Shown here one piece after another: positions 50,291 to 61,130 of a stretch of 64,000 bases of DNA. Within the stretch, counting starts at the first letter, position 1; every line of letters begins with the position of its first letter. Source of the DNA: Stenotrophomonas sp. BIGb0135 (GTDB lineage Bacteria > Pseudomonadota > Gammaproteobacteria > Xanthomonadales > Xanthomonadaceae). The notes below the pieces were generated by a model. It saw only the letters and a list, made by a program, of their open reading frames with translations, was not told the origin of the DNA and did not search any database. A program made the position numbers and the translations under genes. The stretch lies in contig NZ_JANUDX010000003.1 of NCBI RefSeq assembly GCF_024810105.1, positions 310,001 through 374,000 of the forward strand, written 5' to 3'.

Positions 50291-50505
50291 GGGATGCGCC
50301 GGCCGCTGGCCGGCGCTGCGTAAAGAGGATCCAACCCCGTAGAGCCGACCGTTGGTCGGCTACCCTCGCTCCTCGCGCCGTCACGGCAGCCAGGGCAGGC
50401 AAAGCGGTCAAACAGCCGGGGCAGTCAAGGCAGGCGGGGTTTCAGGGCAGCCCGGGTTTCAGGGCAGCCGGCGCTTCAGGGCAGCCGACCAACGGTCGGC
50501 TCTAC
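50291..50505. repeat. Inverted SMAG pair around 17-bp direct repeats
   Basis: A REP-like hairpin (core GCCGGCCGCTGGCCGGC) at about 50298 is followed by a forward SMAG at 50339 (core GCCGACCGTTGGTCGGC) and an inverted SMAG at 50481-50505. Between them TTCAGGGCAG recurs at 50441, 50458 and 50475, exactly 17 bp apart. The final CTAC contains the stop codon of the glutaredoxin-like gene. Confidence 0.85.
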
Positions 50506-50729
50506 GGTTTGCCTCCGGTCCAGGCCTGCAACGTCTTCACGTCGAACGGCCAGTCCAGCTCGCGCCCCTGCGCGTCGCGCAGCACCGGCACGCGCAGGCC
50601 GTAGCGGGCCTCCAGGGCCGGCTCGTCATCGATGAACACACTGTCCAGTCCGGCCACGCGGGCCTGTGCCAGCACCGCCAGGGCCTGGTCGCACAGATGG
50701 CAGTCATCACGCTGGAACAAGGTAAACAC
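50502..50729 (-). CDS. Glutaredoxin-like protein (DUF836 type)
   Basis: This 75-residue protein starts at a predicted GTG (50729) preceded by AAGG. VFTLFQRDDCHLCDQALAVL holds a CHLC redox motif at residues 10-13, followed by RYGLRVPVLRD (cis-Pro near 48), a compact thioredoxin fold. Longer frames extend under the divergent sdaA gene and lack support. It probably acts as a small thiol-disulfide oxidoreductase. Its TAG stop is part of a SMAG element. Confidence 0.82.
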   Translation of the reverse strand: MFTLFQRDDCHLCDQALAVLAQARVAGLDSVFIDDEPALEARYGLRVPVLRDAQGRELDWPFDVKTLQAWTGGKP

Positions 50730-50787
50730 CGGCCCACCCGCCTTGGGAAATGTTGCGCCGCAATCAAGGTCGGCGCCTGCGACAGCA

Positions 50788-50793
50788 TAGAAT
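50788..50793 (+). promoter_or_regulatory. -10 element (TAGAAT) upstream of sdaA
   Basis: TAGAAT lies 33 nt before the sdaA ATG at 50827, giving a leader of about 27 nt. The -35 region is not convincing. Confidence 0.4.
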
Positions 50794-50826
50794 AGCGCTC
50801 CATCCGATACCCGCAGTTTGGCAATC

Positions 50827-52209
<1,383 letters not shown>

Positions 52210-52220
52210 GCCGCTCCCCG

Positions 52221-52476
52221 GTAGAGCCGACCGTTGGTCGGCTGCTCGGATCCCCCACGTAGAGCCGACCGTTGGTCGGCTGCCCGAATCCCGGTAGCGC
52301 CCACCGCCGGTCGGCCGCTCGAATCCCCCACGTAGAGCCGACCGTTGGTCGGCTGCTCGAATCCCCAGGTAGAGCCGACCGCCGGTCGGCCGCTCAAATC
52401 CCCCACGTAGAGCCGACCGTTGGTCGGCTGCTCCACCATCCCGGGGAAATGCAGCCGACCAACGGTCGGCTCTACG
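52221..52476. repeat. SMAG array with about 37-bp period, six direct copies plus one inverted
   Basis: GTAG-ended palindromes (mostly core GCCGACCGTTGGTCGGC) start at 52221, 52259, 52294, 52332, 52369 and 52407, with spacings of 38, 35, 38, 37 and 38. Copies 3 and 5 carry changes in the stem (CACCGCCGGTCGG, GACCGCCGGTCGG). An inverted copy at 52452-52474 closes the array. It fills the gap between sdaA and the hydrolase gene. Confidence 0.92.
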
Positions 52477-52533
52477 CGGCAGCGTCATCGCGGCGGCTCG
52501 AGTAAAGTCGGGCTTCCCCCTCCGGAGACCGCC

Positions 52534-53535
52534 ATGCGCATCCTGGCCGCCGCCCTGCTCGCCTGCCTGCCGCTGACTTCCCTCGCCGCCGACACCTACG
52601 GCCCGCGCCTGGAAGGCTTCGACTACCCCTACCCGGTCAAGATCTTCGCGTTCGAATCGCAGCGCCAGCCATTGGAGATGGCCTATCTGGACGTTGCCCC
52701 GCGCGGCACACCGATCGGCACCGTGGTCCTGCTGCACGGCAAGAACTTCTGCGCGGCCACCTGGAAGGACAGCATCGCCGCGCTCACCGCCGCCGGCTAC
52801 CGGGTGATCGCCCCGGACCAGATCGGCTTCTGCAAATCCAGCAAGCCCGAGCGCTACCAGTATTCGTTTGGCCAGCTCGCCGCCAACACCCACGCCCTGC
52901 TCGCCCACCTCGGCCTGGACGCGGCGACGGTCGACCTGGTCGGCCATTCGATGGGCGGCATGCTTGCCGCGCGCTATGCGCTGATGTACCCGCAGAAGCT
53001 GCGCCACCTGGCGCTGGTCAACCCGATCGGGCTGGAAGACTGGAAGGCCAAGGGCGTGCCGTGGCGCAGCGTGGATGCCTGGTATGCCGGCGAATTGAAG
53101 ACCAGCTTCGACAGCATCAAAAAGTACCAGCTCGAGGTGTACTACAACGGCCAATGGAAGCCCGCGTACGCGCAGTGGGTAAGCATGCAGTCACGCATGT
53201 ACGACGGCCCGGGCAAGCAGGCCGTGGCCTGGAGCCAGGCGCTTACCTCGGACATGGTGTTCAACCAGCCGGTGGTCTACGAACTGCCGCGGATCACCGT
53301 TCCGACCACCCTGTTCATCGGCCAGACCGACCGCACCGCGATCGGCCGCGACCTCGCCCCTCCCGCGTTGAAGGCCACGCTGGGCGATTATCCCGCGCTG
53401 GGCAAGGCGGCGGCCGCCGCCATCCCCGGGGCCACGCTGGTGAGCTTCGACGATCTGGGCCACTCGCCGCAGGTGCAGGACCCGAAGCGATTCAACGCAG
53501 CGTTGCTGAAGGCGCTGAAGGACGCCCACCGGTAG
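52534..53535 (+). CDS. Secreted alpha/beta hydrolase
   Basis: This 333-residue protein has a signal peptide (RILAAALLACLPLTSLAA) and an alpha/beta-hydrolase domain. The oxyanion region is VVLLHGKNF and the nucleophile elbow GHSMGG (Ser near 146). An acid residue is likely in GQTDRTAIG and the catalytic His in DDLGHSPQ. The cap region has KKYQLEVYYNGQWKPAYAQW. It is predicted to be a periplasmic or outer-membrane-associated hydrolase; the substrate is unknown. The TAG stop codon is the TAG of a SMAG GTAG end. Confidence 0.88.
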   Translation: MRILAAALLACLPLTSLAADTYGPRLEGFDYPYPVKIFAFESQRQPLEMAYLDVAPRGTPIGTVVLLHGKNFCAATWKDSIAALTAAGYRVIAPDQIGFCKSSKPERYQYSFGQLAANTHALLAHLGLDAATVDLVGHSMGGMLAARYALMYPQKLRHLALVNPIGLEDWKAKGVPWRSVDAWYAGELKTSFDSIKKYQLEVYYNGQWKPAYAQWVSMQSRMYDGPGKQAVAWSQALTSDMVFNQPVVYELPRITVPTTLFIGQTDRTAIGRDLAPPALKATLGDYPALGKAAAAAIPGATLVSFDDLGHSPQVQDPKRFNAALLKALKDAHR

Positions 53536-54006
53536 AGCCGAGCCATGCTCGGCTGCATCTCTGGCGCCGTCGGTGCGGTCGTCTATCCCGCGAACGGCAG
53601 CCGAGCGTGGCTCGGCTCTACCTGCTTGTGAGGTCGTCTATCGTGCGAACGGCAGCCGAGCGTGGCTCGGCTCTACCTGTCGGTGCGGTCGTCTATCGCC
53701 CGAACGGCAGCCGAGCGTGGCTCGGCTCTACCCGTCGATGCGGTCGGCCATCGCGCGAACGGCAGCCGAGCGTGGCTCGGCTCTACCTGCTTGTGAGGTC
53801 GGCCATCGCGCGAACGGCAGCCGAGCGTGGCTCGGCTCTACCCGTCGATGCGGTCGTCTATCGCGCGAACGGCAGCCGCGCGTGGCTCGGTTCTACCTGC
53901 CCGTGCGGTCGGCCATCGCGCTAAGGGCAGCCGAGCGTGGCTCGGCTCTCCCTGTCGGTGCGGTCGTCTATCGCGCTAATGGCAGCCGAGCGTGGCTCGG
54001 TTCTAC
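53532..54006. repeat. SMAG array with exact 55-bp period, eight copies
   Basis: A forward SMAG at 53532 is followed by eight inverted copies (core GCCGAGCGTGGCTCGGC, ending TCTAC) beginning at 53597, 53652, 53707, 53762, 53817, 53872, 53927 and 53982, each exactly 55 bp apart. The 30-bp spacers come in a few related versions that differ at the start (for example TGCTTGTGAGGTC and TGTCGGTGCGGTC). It lies between the convergent hydrolase gene and hom. Confidence 0.95.
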
Positions 54007-54027
54007 CTGCCACCAGCGACACATTGC

Positions 54028-55101
54028 CTACCGACGCACGATCGCCAGCACGTCATCCAGCAGTGCTGCCGCGGTGACGTCGGCGCCGGCCCCCGGCCCC
54101 TGGATCAGCAGCGGCTGGGACTGGTAGCGATCGCTGTGGATGGCGACGCGGTTGTCGGTCTGTGCGCCGCCGGCCAGGGGGTGGTCCTGCGGCAGGATGC
54201 GCAGGCCCACCGAGGCACCGTCATGGTCGAAACCACCGACGAAGCGCAGGCAGCCGCCCTGCCCGCGTGCCTGCTGCCAGGCCTGCTGCAACGGCGCGTC
54301 CAGCAGCGACAGCTGCGCCAACGCATCGGCTGGCGCCAGCTGCGCCAGCGCCGCCGGCACCAGCGAATCCACCTGCACCTGCTCGGCACGCAGCGCGATG
54401 CCGCTGGCCCGCGCGAGGATCAGCAGCTTGCGGCGGACGTCCTCGCCGGACAGGTCCACGCGCGGGTCCGGCTCGGTGTAGCCCGCCGTTGCGGCCTCGC
54501 GCACCCACGCGGAAAACGCCCGCTGGCCATCGTAGTGGTGGAACAGCCAGGCCAACGACCCGGACAGCACGCCTTCCACGCGATGGATGCGGTCGCCCCC
54601 GGCCACCAGCGAACGCAGGCTGCTCAGCAATGGCAGCCCCGCCCCCACGGTGGCGCTGTCGCCGTAATGCGCCGCGCCGCCGTGGCCACTGTCGGCAATC
54701 GCCTGCGCGCGCGCCAGTTGCGCGCCGCGCCCCAGCTTGTTGGCGGTGACCACGTGCACGCCGCGCGCCAGCCAGTGTTCGTGCCAGTGGGCCACCTCGT
54801 CGCTGGCGGTCGCATCCACGACCACGTCGCCGCGCTGCAGGCCTTCCGCCTCGGCCCACGGCTGCAGGGCCGGCGCCCCGCGCGTGGCCAGGTTGGCCTG
54901 CTGCAGTTCGTGCTCGGGGGCCTGTTCGCAGGCGCGCGCCGTGCGTGAATTGGCCAGCCAGGAGAACGCGGGCAGCAGCAGGCCACGCGCCTGCAGCGAC
55001 TGGTAGCGCTGCACGAAGGCGGTCCCGACCGTGCCGGTGCCGAGCAGCGCCAGCCGCCGCCCGCGCGTGGCAGGCGGATGCAGGTCCAGCACCGCGCTCA
55101 T
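54028..55101 (-). CDS. hom: Homoserine dehydrogenase, monofunctional
   Basis: This 357-residue enzyme reduces aspartate semialdehyde to homoserine. The NAD(P)-binding loop LLGTGTVGTAF is near residue 20. TANKLGRGAQLAR and EGVLSGSLAWLF (substrate site) and EPDPRVDLSGEDVRRKLLIL are conserved. No aspartokinase or ACT domain is fused. It overlaps metB by 4 nt and is last in metX-metB-hom, an arrangement that supplies homoserine for methionine under SAM control. Confidence 0.94.
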   Translation of the reverse strand: MSAVLDLHPPATRGRRLALLGTGTVGTAFVQRYQSLQARGLLLPAFSWLANSRTARACEQAPEHELQQANLATRGAPALQPWAEAEGLQRGDVVVDATASDEVAHWHEHWLARGVHVVTANKLGRGAQLARAQAIADSGHGGAAHYGDSATVGAGLPLLSSLRSLVAGGDRIHRVEGVLSGSLAWLFHHYDGQRAFSAWVREAATAGYTEPDPRVDLSGEDVRRKLLILARASGIALRAEQVQVDSLVPAALAQLAPADALAQLSLLDAPLQQAWQQARGQGGCLRFVGGFDHDGASVGLRILPQDHPLAGGAQTDNRVAIHSDRYQSQPLLIQGPGAGADVTAAALLDDVLAIVRR

Positions 55102-56342
55102 GCATCCACCTGTTTGCGCAGCGCCGCCTTGGCGTGCAGGTCGATCACCGCCTGCGCGCGCTCCAGCCCGGCCTGCAGGTCGGCAACCAGGTCCTCGGCG
55201 GCCTCGATCCCTACCGACAACCGCAGCAGGCCGTCGCTGATGCCGGCGTGCGTGCGCGCTTCGGGGGTCATCGCCGCGTGGGTCATGGTGGCCGGATGCG
55301 CGACCAGGCTCTCCACCCCACCCAACGACTCGGCCAGGGTGAAACAGCGCAGGCCATCGACGAAGGCGCGCACCGCCGCGTGCGGGTCATCGCCCGGGCA
55401 CGAGGCCAGCTCGAAGGACAGCATCGCGCCGAAGCCGTCCTGCTGGCGCGCCGCGATCGCGTGCCCGGGATGGTCGGCCAGGCCCGGGTAATACACCTTG
55501 GCGACCGCGTCGCTGGCCACCAGCAGGTCGACCACCTCGGCGGTGTTCTCCTGGTGCGCGCGCAGGCGCGCGCCCAGCGTGCGCAGGCCACGCAGGGTCA
55601 GGAAGGCATCGAACGGCGAGCCGGTCAGGCCCAGCGCGTTGGCCCACCACACCAGCTGCTCGTGCACCGCCGGATCGCGTGCGATCACCGCGCCGCCGAC
55701 CACGTCGCTGTGGCCGTTGATGTACTTGGTGGTCGAATGCAGCACCACGTCCGCGCCGAACGCGATCGGCTGCTGCAACGCCGGCGACAGGAAGGTGTTG
55801 TCCACCACCACCTTGGCCCCGGCCCTGTGCGCGGCATCGATGACGAAACGCAGGTCGGTGATGCGCAGCAGCGGGTTGGACGGGGTCTCGATCAGCACCA
55901 GCGTCGGCGACTGCGCCAGCGCGTCGGCCAGCGAGCGCGGGTCGGTCAGGTCGGCGGTGATCAGGCCGAAGTGGCCCTTCTTCGCCAGCGCGTTGAACAG
56001 CCGCCAGCTGCCGCCGTAGGCGTCGTGCGGCACCACGAGGGTGTCGCCCGGCTGCAGCAGCGCGTTGAGCACCAGGTTGATCGCGCCCATGCCGGTGGAG
56101 GTGATCACCCCGCCCGCGCCGCCTTCCAGCTCGGCCAGGGCCTCGCCCAGCAGGTCGCGGGTCGGGTTGCCGCTGCGCGTGTAGTCGTACTGGCGCTTGT
56201 TGCCGAAGCCATCGAAGCTGAAGTTGGAGGACAGCACGATCGGCGGGGTCACCGCGCCGTGGGCGGTGTCGCGGTCGATGCCGGCGCGCACGGCGGCGGT
56301 GACGCGGCTACAGGTCGGCTCGGTACCGGTGGACTGGCTCAT
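55098..56342 (-). CDS. metB: Cystathionine gamma-synthase family PLP enzyme
   Basis: This 414-residue Cys/Met-metabolism PLP enzyme has the cofactor Lys in VVLHSTTKYINGHSDVVGG, phosphate-binding YDYTRSGNPTRDLL and TPSNPLLRI. It condenses an O-acylhomoserine with cysteine (cystathionine gamma-synthase) or, less likely, with sulfide. The start is ATG 56342, overlapping the metX stop by 4 nt. The much longer frame upstream is metX in another frame. Its position between metX and hom supports a role in methionine synthesis. Confidence 0.92.
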   Translation of the reverse strand: MSQSTGTEPTCSRVTAAVRAGIDRDTAHGAVTPPIVLSSNFSFDGFGNKRQYDYTRSGNPTRDLLGEALAELEGGAGGVITSTGMGAINLVLNALLQPGDTLVVPHDAYGGSWRLFNALAKKGHFGLITADLTDPRSLADALAQSPTLVLIETPSNPLLRITDLRFVIDAAHRAGAKVVVDNTFLSPALQQPIAFGADVVLHSTTKYINGHSDVVGGAVIARDPAVHEQLVWWANALGLTGSPFDAFLTLRGLRTLGARLRAHQENTAEVVDLLVASDAVAKVYYPGLADHPGHAIAARQQDGFGAMLSFELASCPGDDPHAAVRAFVDGLRCFTLAESLGGVESLVAHPATMTHAAMTPEARTHAGISDGLLRLSVGIEAAEDLVADLQAGLERAQAVIDLHAKAALRKQVDA

Positions 56343-57370
56343 GCGGTTTCTCCCAGGGAACGGATGGCGGTGGCGAGGATCGCGTCGATGCGATCGGTTT
56401 CTTTGAGGAAGGCGTCGTGGCCATAGGGCGAGCGCAGCACGCGCAGGCTGCCGCGCGGGCCCAGCCCTTCGACCAGGCCGACGCAGTCGGCCAGCGGCAC
56501 CAGGCGATCGCCTTCCACGGCGACCACCACGGTGGGCACGAGCAGCGCGGCGGGGTCGACGCGGTGCAGGTCGATCGATTCGGACAGCCGCAGGTACGCA
56601 TCCACTGCGGTGCGCGCCACGTACTGCGCGCCGGCCGCGTCCAGATAGTCCTCGGCGGCCACGCGCACGCGGCCGTTGACCAGCTCCGGCGGCGCATCGA
56701 AACGTTCGCCGAACTCCTCCGGGGTGCGGTAGCTGAGCATCGCGAACTGGCGGGCCAGCGCCAGCCCATGGCTTTCGGCACACTGCAGCTGGCCCAGCGC
56801 CACCGCACGCCGCTGCAGCGCGCGCCAGGCGGCGGCATACGGATGCGGGCGGTGCGCGCCGCTGACGGCAACCAGCTTCAGCAGGCGCTGGCGATGGCGG
56901 ATGGCGAACTGCTGGCCCACCAGTGCACCGTAGGAATAGCCGACGAAGCACTGCAGCTGGGCGATGCCGAGATGGTCGAGCAGCAGGGCCAGCGCATCGG
57001 CCTGGTCGGCAGTGTCGATCGGCACGTCCAGCGCCCCGTCGGCGCCGATGAAGTCGAACGCCAGCACGCGCAGCGACGCCGGGTCCAGCGCGCGACCCGG
57101 GGCAACCAGCCCGTCGGCCCAGCCCTTTTCGGGGAAGTCCACATTGGCGGCCACGTGGCGGTGGGCGGAGATGCCACCGGCGAGGACCACCACCGGCGCG
57201 CCGGCACGGCCGACCAGCTCATAACGCAGGCGCACCGGGCGCACCCCGGCGTGGCGCATCGACAGCACCGCGGCGATCTCGCCGCGCACGGCGTGCGGGT
57301 GGGCGTCGAGCGGGACGCTGATCGGGGCGAAGGCGTCGGTGGCAACAGCGGTAGCGGTGGCGAAACCCAT
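56339..57370 (-). CDS. metX: MetX-like homoserine O-acyltransferase
   Basis: This 343-residue alpha/beta-hydrolase-fold protein has PVVVLAGGISAHRHV at the oxyanion region, the nucleophile in VGYSYGALVGQQFA and a late GHDAFLKE with the catalytic His. This is the MetX pattern (acetyl- or succinyl-transfer to homoserine). MetX homologues in this family differ in acyl donor, and Xanthomonadaceae members may use succinyl-CoA, so the donor is left open. The start is ATG 57370, with only a weak GGA ribosome site, perhaps because expression is set by the riboswitch upstream. It is the first gene of metX-metB-hom. Confidence 0.88.
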   Translation of the reverse strand: MGFATATAVATDAFAPISVPLDAHPHAVRGEIAAVLSMRHAGVRPVRLRYELVGRAGAPVVVLAGGISAHRHVAANVDFPEKGWADGLVAPGRALDPASLRVLAFDFIGADGALDVPIDTADQADALALLLDHLGIAQLQCFVGYSYGALVGQQFAIRHRQRLLKLVAVSGAHRPHPYAAAWRALQRRAVALGQLQCAESHGLALARQFAMLSYRTPEEFGERFDAPPELVNGRVRVAAEDYLDAAGAQYVARTAVDAYLRLSESIDLHRVDPAALLVPTVVVAVEGDRLVPLADCVGLVEGLGPRGSLRVLRSPYGHDAFLKETDRIDAILATAIRSLGETA

Positions 57371-57449
57371 GGCGGTATCCAAAGTAGGAAAACGGCCATC
57401 GAGCTTTCGCGGAGCTCGCGTTCGAGGTGCACGCACGGTGCACGGGTCG

Positions 57450-57568
57450 AACCATCTTTCGGAAGACGCCAACGGTCTCCGCAGGATTTGGCACCTACGC
57501 AGGTCGCTTGCGCGTCTGCGGGCTGCCCCGGCTTCAAAGGGCCTGTCCCTCTGCCGGTCTCGATGGTG
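57450..57568 (-). ncRNA. SAM-I riboswitch (S box) upstream of metX
   Basis: The minus strand carries the conserved core in order: CCATCGAGACCGGCAGAGGG, then GGCCC with TGAAGCC and GGGCAGCC, then GGTGCCAAATCCTGCG, and finally CCGAAAGATGG. The ends pair as P1 (CCATC at 57562-57566 with GATGG at 57452-57456). The predicted transcription start, near 57567, coincides with the 5' end. Between aptamer and ATG a hairpin (GTTCGA/TCGAAC around paired GTGCAC) and a CGAGCT/AGCTCG stem followed by TTTT are candidates for the expression platform. Confidence 0.92.
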
Positions 57569-57573
57569 GAGCC

Positions 57574-57602
57574 ACGATGCCAGCCCTTTCCGCATATGTC
57601 AA
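57574..57602 (-). promoter_or_regulatory. Promoter of metX-metB-hom
   Basis: A perfect -35 TTGACA (minus strand of 57597-57602), a 17-bp spacer and CATCGT (57574-57579) are present. Transcription would start about 7 nt further, exactly at the 5' end of the riboswitch. Confidence 0.65.
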
Positions 57603-57735
57603 TCCTTTCATCGGGATGAAGCGATATAGTTTTTTCTCATCAGGCCGGCGGCCCCGCCCCGCCGCACGGGCTTGGCCGCTTTCCTGAACAGAGGCAGTTG
57701 CGTACAGTCGCCGCCATCGCCATCGGAAGCCCGCC

Positions 57736-58629
57736 ATGCGCCGCACGCTGTTGCTGACCCTGCTGCTGTCCCCCCTGGCCGCCCAGGCCGCGTCTCCCGC
57801 CGACGCCACCGCGTGGCGTGCCGGTTGGGGGCTCGTCGATCAGGCTGCGGCCGACCGGCCGACGCTTACCGGCGGTGCCGGCATCGCCACGGTCAGGCTC
57901 GACGGCGGCGGCGGCCACTGGCAGGCACGGGTGGACAACCACCTGTTCGGCCCGGTCCAGGTCGCGCTGCGCCAGCCGACCGGCGCCGCCGCCCTGCCGG
58001 GCCTGCCGCTGCAGACGGTGCTGGCGGGCTCGGCCAGCGTGGTGGTCTCGCGCCTGCAGCTCCCGGCCGAGGTGCCGCGGCTGGACCTGCTGCTGGATGC
58101 GGTGCCCGGCGACCCGGCCGCCAGCCCGCAGGACGTCGCCTACCTGCTTCCGTTCGACGCCAGGCGCTTCCAGGTCACCCAGGCCCCGCGCGGGCGCTTC
58201 AGCCACACCGATGCCGAGAACCGCGACGCGGTCGACTTCGCCCTCGCCGAAGGCACCCCGGTCCTGGCCGCGCGCGCCGGCCGGGTCATGCAGGTGCAGG
58301 GCAACTTCCACGAAAACGGCCGCGATCCGAGCCGCGACCGCGAGCGTGCCAACTTCATCCGGGTCCTGCACGAGGACGGCAGCATGGCCGTCTACGCCCA
58401 CCTGCAGGCCAACGGCGTGCTGGTGCGCGGCGGCCAGCGGGTCGAGGCCGGCCAGCGCATCGGCTTGTCCGGCAACACCGGCTACAGCACCGCCCCGCAC
58501 CTGCACTTCGTGGTCCAGGCCAATCGCGGCATGCAGCTGCGTTCGGTGCCGGTGCGGATCGTGGCCCCGCAGGGCGAGCTGCACTTCGCCCGCGAGAGCG
58601 ACAGCGACGGCGCGCCGGGCGCACCCTGA
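57736..58629 (+). CDS. M23-family peptidase (LytM-like), secreted
   Basis: This 297-residue protein has a signal peptide ([15 protein letters not shown] region), an N-terminal beta domain and a C-terminal M23 zinc endopeptidase domain. The zinc ligands are seen in [17 protein letters not shown] (HxxxD-type) and APHLHFVV (HxH), with [12 protein letters not shown] between. It likely cuts peptidoglycan cross-links or activates amidases in the periplasm. It is divergent from the met operon and 76 nt upstream of prfC. Confidence 0.92.
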   Translation: MRRTLLLTLLLSPLAAQAASPADATAWRAGWGLVDQAAADRPTLTGGAGIATVRLDGGGGHWQARVDNHLFGPVQVALRQPTGAAALPGLPLQTVLAGSASVVVSRLQLPAEVPRLDLLLDAVPGDPAASPQDVAYLLPFDARRFQVTQAPRGRFSHTDAENRDAVDFALAEGTPVLAARAGRVMQVQGNFHENGRDPSRDRERANFIRVLHEDGSMAVYAHLQANGVLVRGGQRVEAGQRIGLSGNTGYSTAPHLHFVVQANRGMQLRSVPVRIVAPQGELHFARESDSDGAPGAP

Positions 58630-58652
58630 CCCCGGTTGCGTCCAGCCCCCGC

Positions 58653-58658
58653 TATACT
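58653..58658 (+). promoter_or_regulatory. -10 element (TATACT) of prfC
   Basis: TATACT lies 47 nt before the prfC ATG, with a GC hairpin (GCGCCCCGGGCGGGCGC region) in the leader. The -35 is not clear. Confidence 0.4.
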
Positions 58659-58705
58659 GGAGGGCTCATCTCCAAGAAAAGCGCCCCGGGCGGGCGCGTC
58701 ACGCC

Positions 58706-60310
<1,605 letters not shown>

Positions 60311-60401
60311 CACGGCGACTGAACAGGCGCGCGTGCATGCGCGCGCCAACGCGGCGATGATAGGGGGGAGCGGGTCCCCCCTCCCCGCATTGTCGATCGC
60401 C

Positions 60402-61037
60402 ATGACTACAGTTGCTTCGGTACGTGAAGAAATCGCCAGCGCGCTGACCCACGGGCTCGGCGCGGTGGCCGCGCTCGCCGCCAGTGCGGTGCTGATCACC
60501 CTGGCCGCGATCTACGGCGATGGCTGGCAGTTGGCCAGCGCAATCGTGTTCGGGGTAGCGCTGCTGCTGTTGTACACCGCCTCCACCCTGTACCACGCGG
60601 TCCAGCACCCGGTCGTCAAGGGTCGCCTGAAGGTGTTCGACCATTGCGCGATCTACCTGCTGATCGCCGGCACGTACACGCCGTTCACTCTGATCGGGCT
60701 GCGTGGCGGTCCGTGGGGCTGGGGCATGTTCACCGCGATCTGGGCGCTGGCCTTTGCCGGGGTGATCTTCAAACTGTTCTTCACCGGCCGCTTCAAGCTG
60801 TTGTCGACGATCATCTACATCGCGATGGGCTGGATGGTGATGGTGGCGATCAAGCCGATGTGGGCCTCGATCGATGGCTGGACGCTGGGCTGGCTGCTTG
60901 CCGGCGGCCTGTCCTACACGCTGGGCACCTATTTCTACCACCGCGAATCGATCCCCTACTCGCACGCGATCTGGCACCTGTTCGTGATCGGCGGCAGCGT
61001 CTGTCATTTCGTTGCGGTGACGGCGCAGATTCTTTGA
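60402..61037 (+). CDS. Hemolysin III / TrhA-family membrane protein
   Basis: This 211-residue protein has seven hydrophobic segments and the PAQR-family signatures EEIASALTHGLGAV, YTASTLYHAVQHP, FDHCAIYLLIAGTYTPF and the C-terminal SHAIWHLFVIGGSVCHF. The bacterial family (YqfA/TrhA) is linked to membrane energetics and lipid homeostasis; hemolysis is not implied. The start at ATG 60402 lacks a good ribosome site; a TTG four codons earlier is an alternative. Confidence 0.9.
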   Translation: MTTVASVREEIASALTHGLGAVAALAASAVLITLAAIYGDGWQLASAIVFGVALLLLYTASTLYHAVQHPVVKGRLKVFDHCAIYLLIAGTYTPFTLIGLRGGPWGWGMFTAIWALAFAGVIFKLFFTGRFKLLSTIIYIAMGWMVMVAIKPMWASIDGWTLGWLLAGGLSYTLGTYFYHRESIPYSHAIWHLFVIGGSVCHFVAVTAQIL

Positions 61038-61130
61038 GGGCTTGATCCGACGCCTCCAAAGCAAAAAACACCCCACCCTGACACCATCCTTACCAATGCT
61101 TCGCGCCCCCTGCACGATGAACAGGCAAGG

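Noticed and set aside
53597-54006. CRISPR array, suggested by regular repeat-spacer layout
   Set aside because: The repeated part is a SMAG palindrome with GTAG/CTAC end found all over the window, the spacers are near copies of each other, and no cas genes are nearby.
55098-56951. 617-residue metB with a long N-terminal extension
   Set aside because: The extension is the metX gene read in another frame; the ATG at 56342 overlaps the metX stop by 4 nt and matches the family start.
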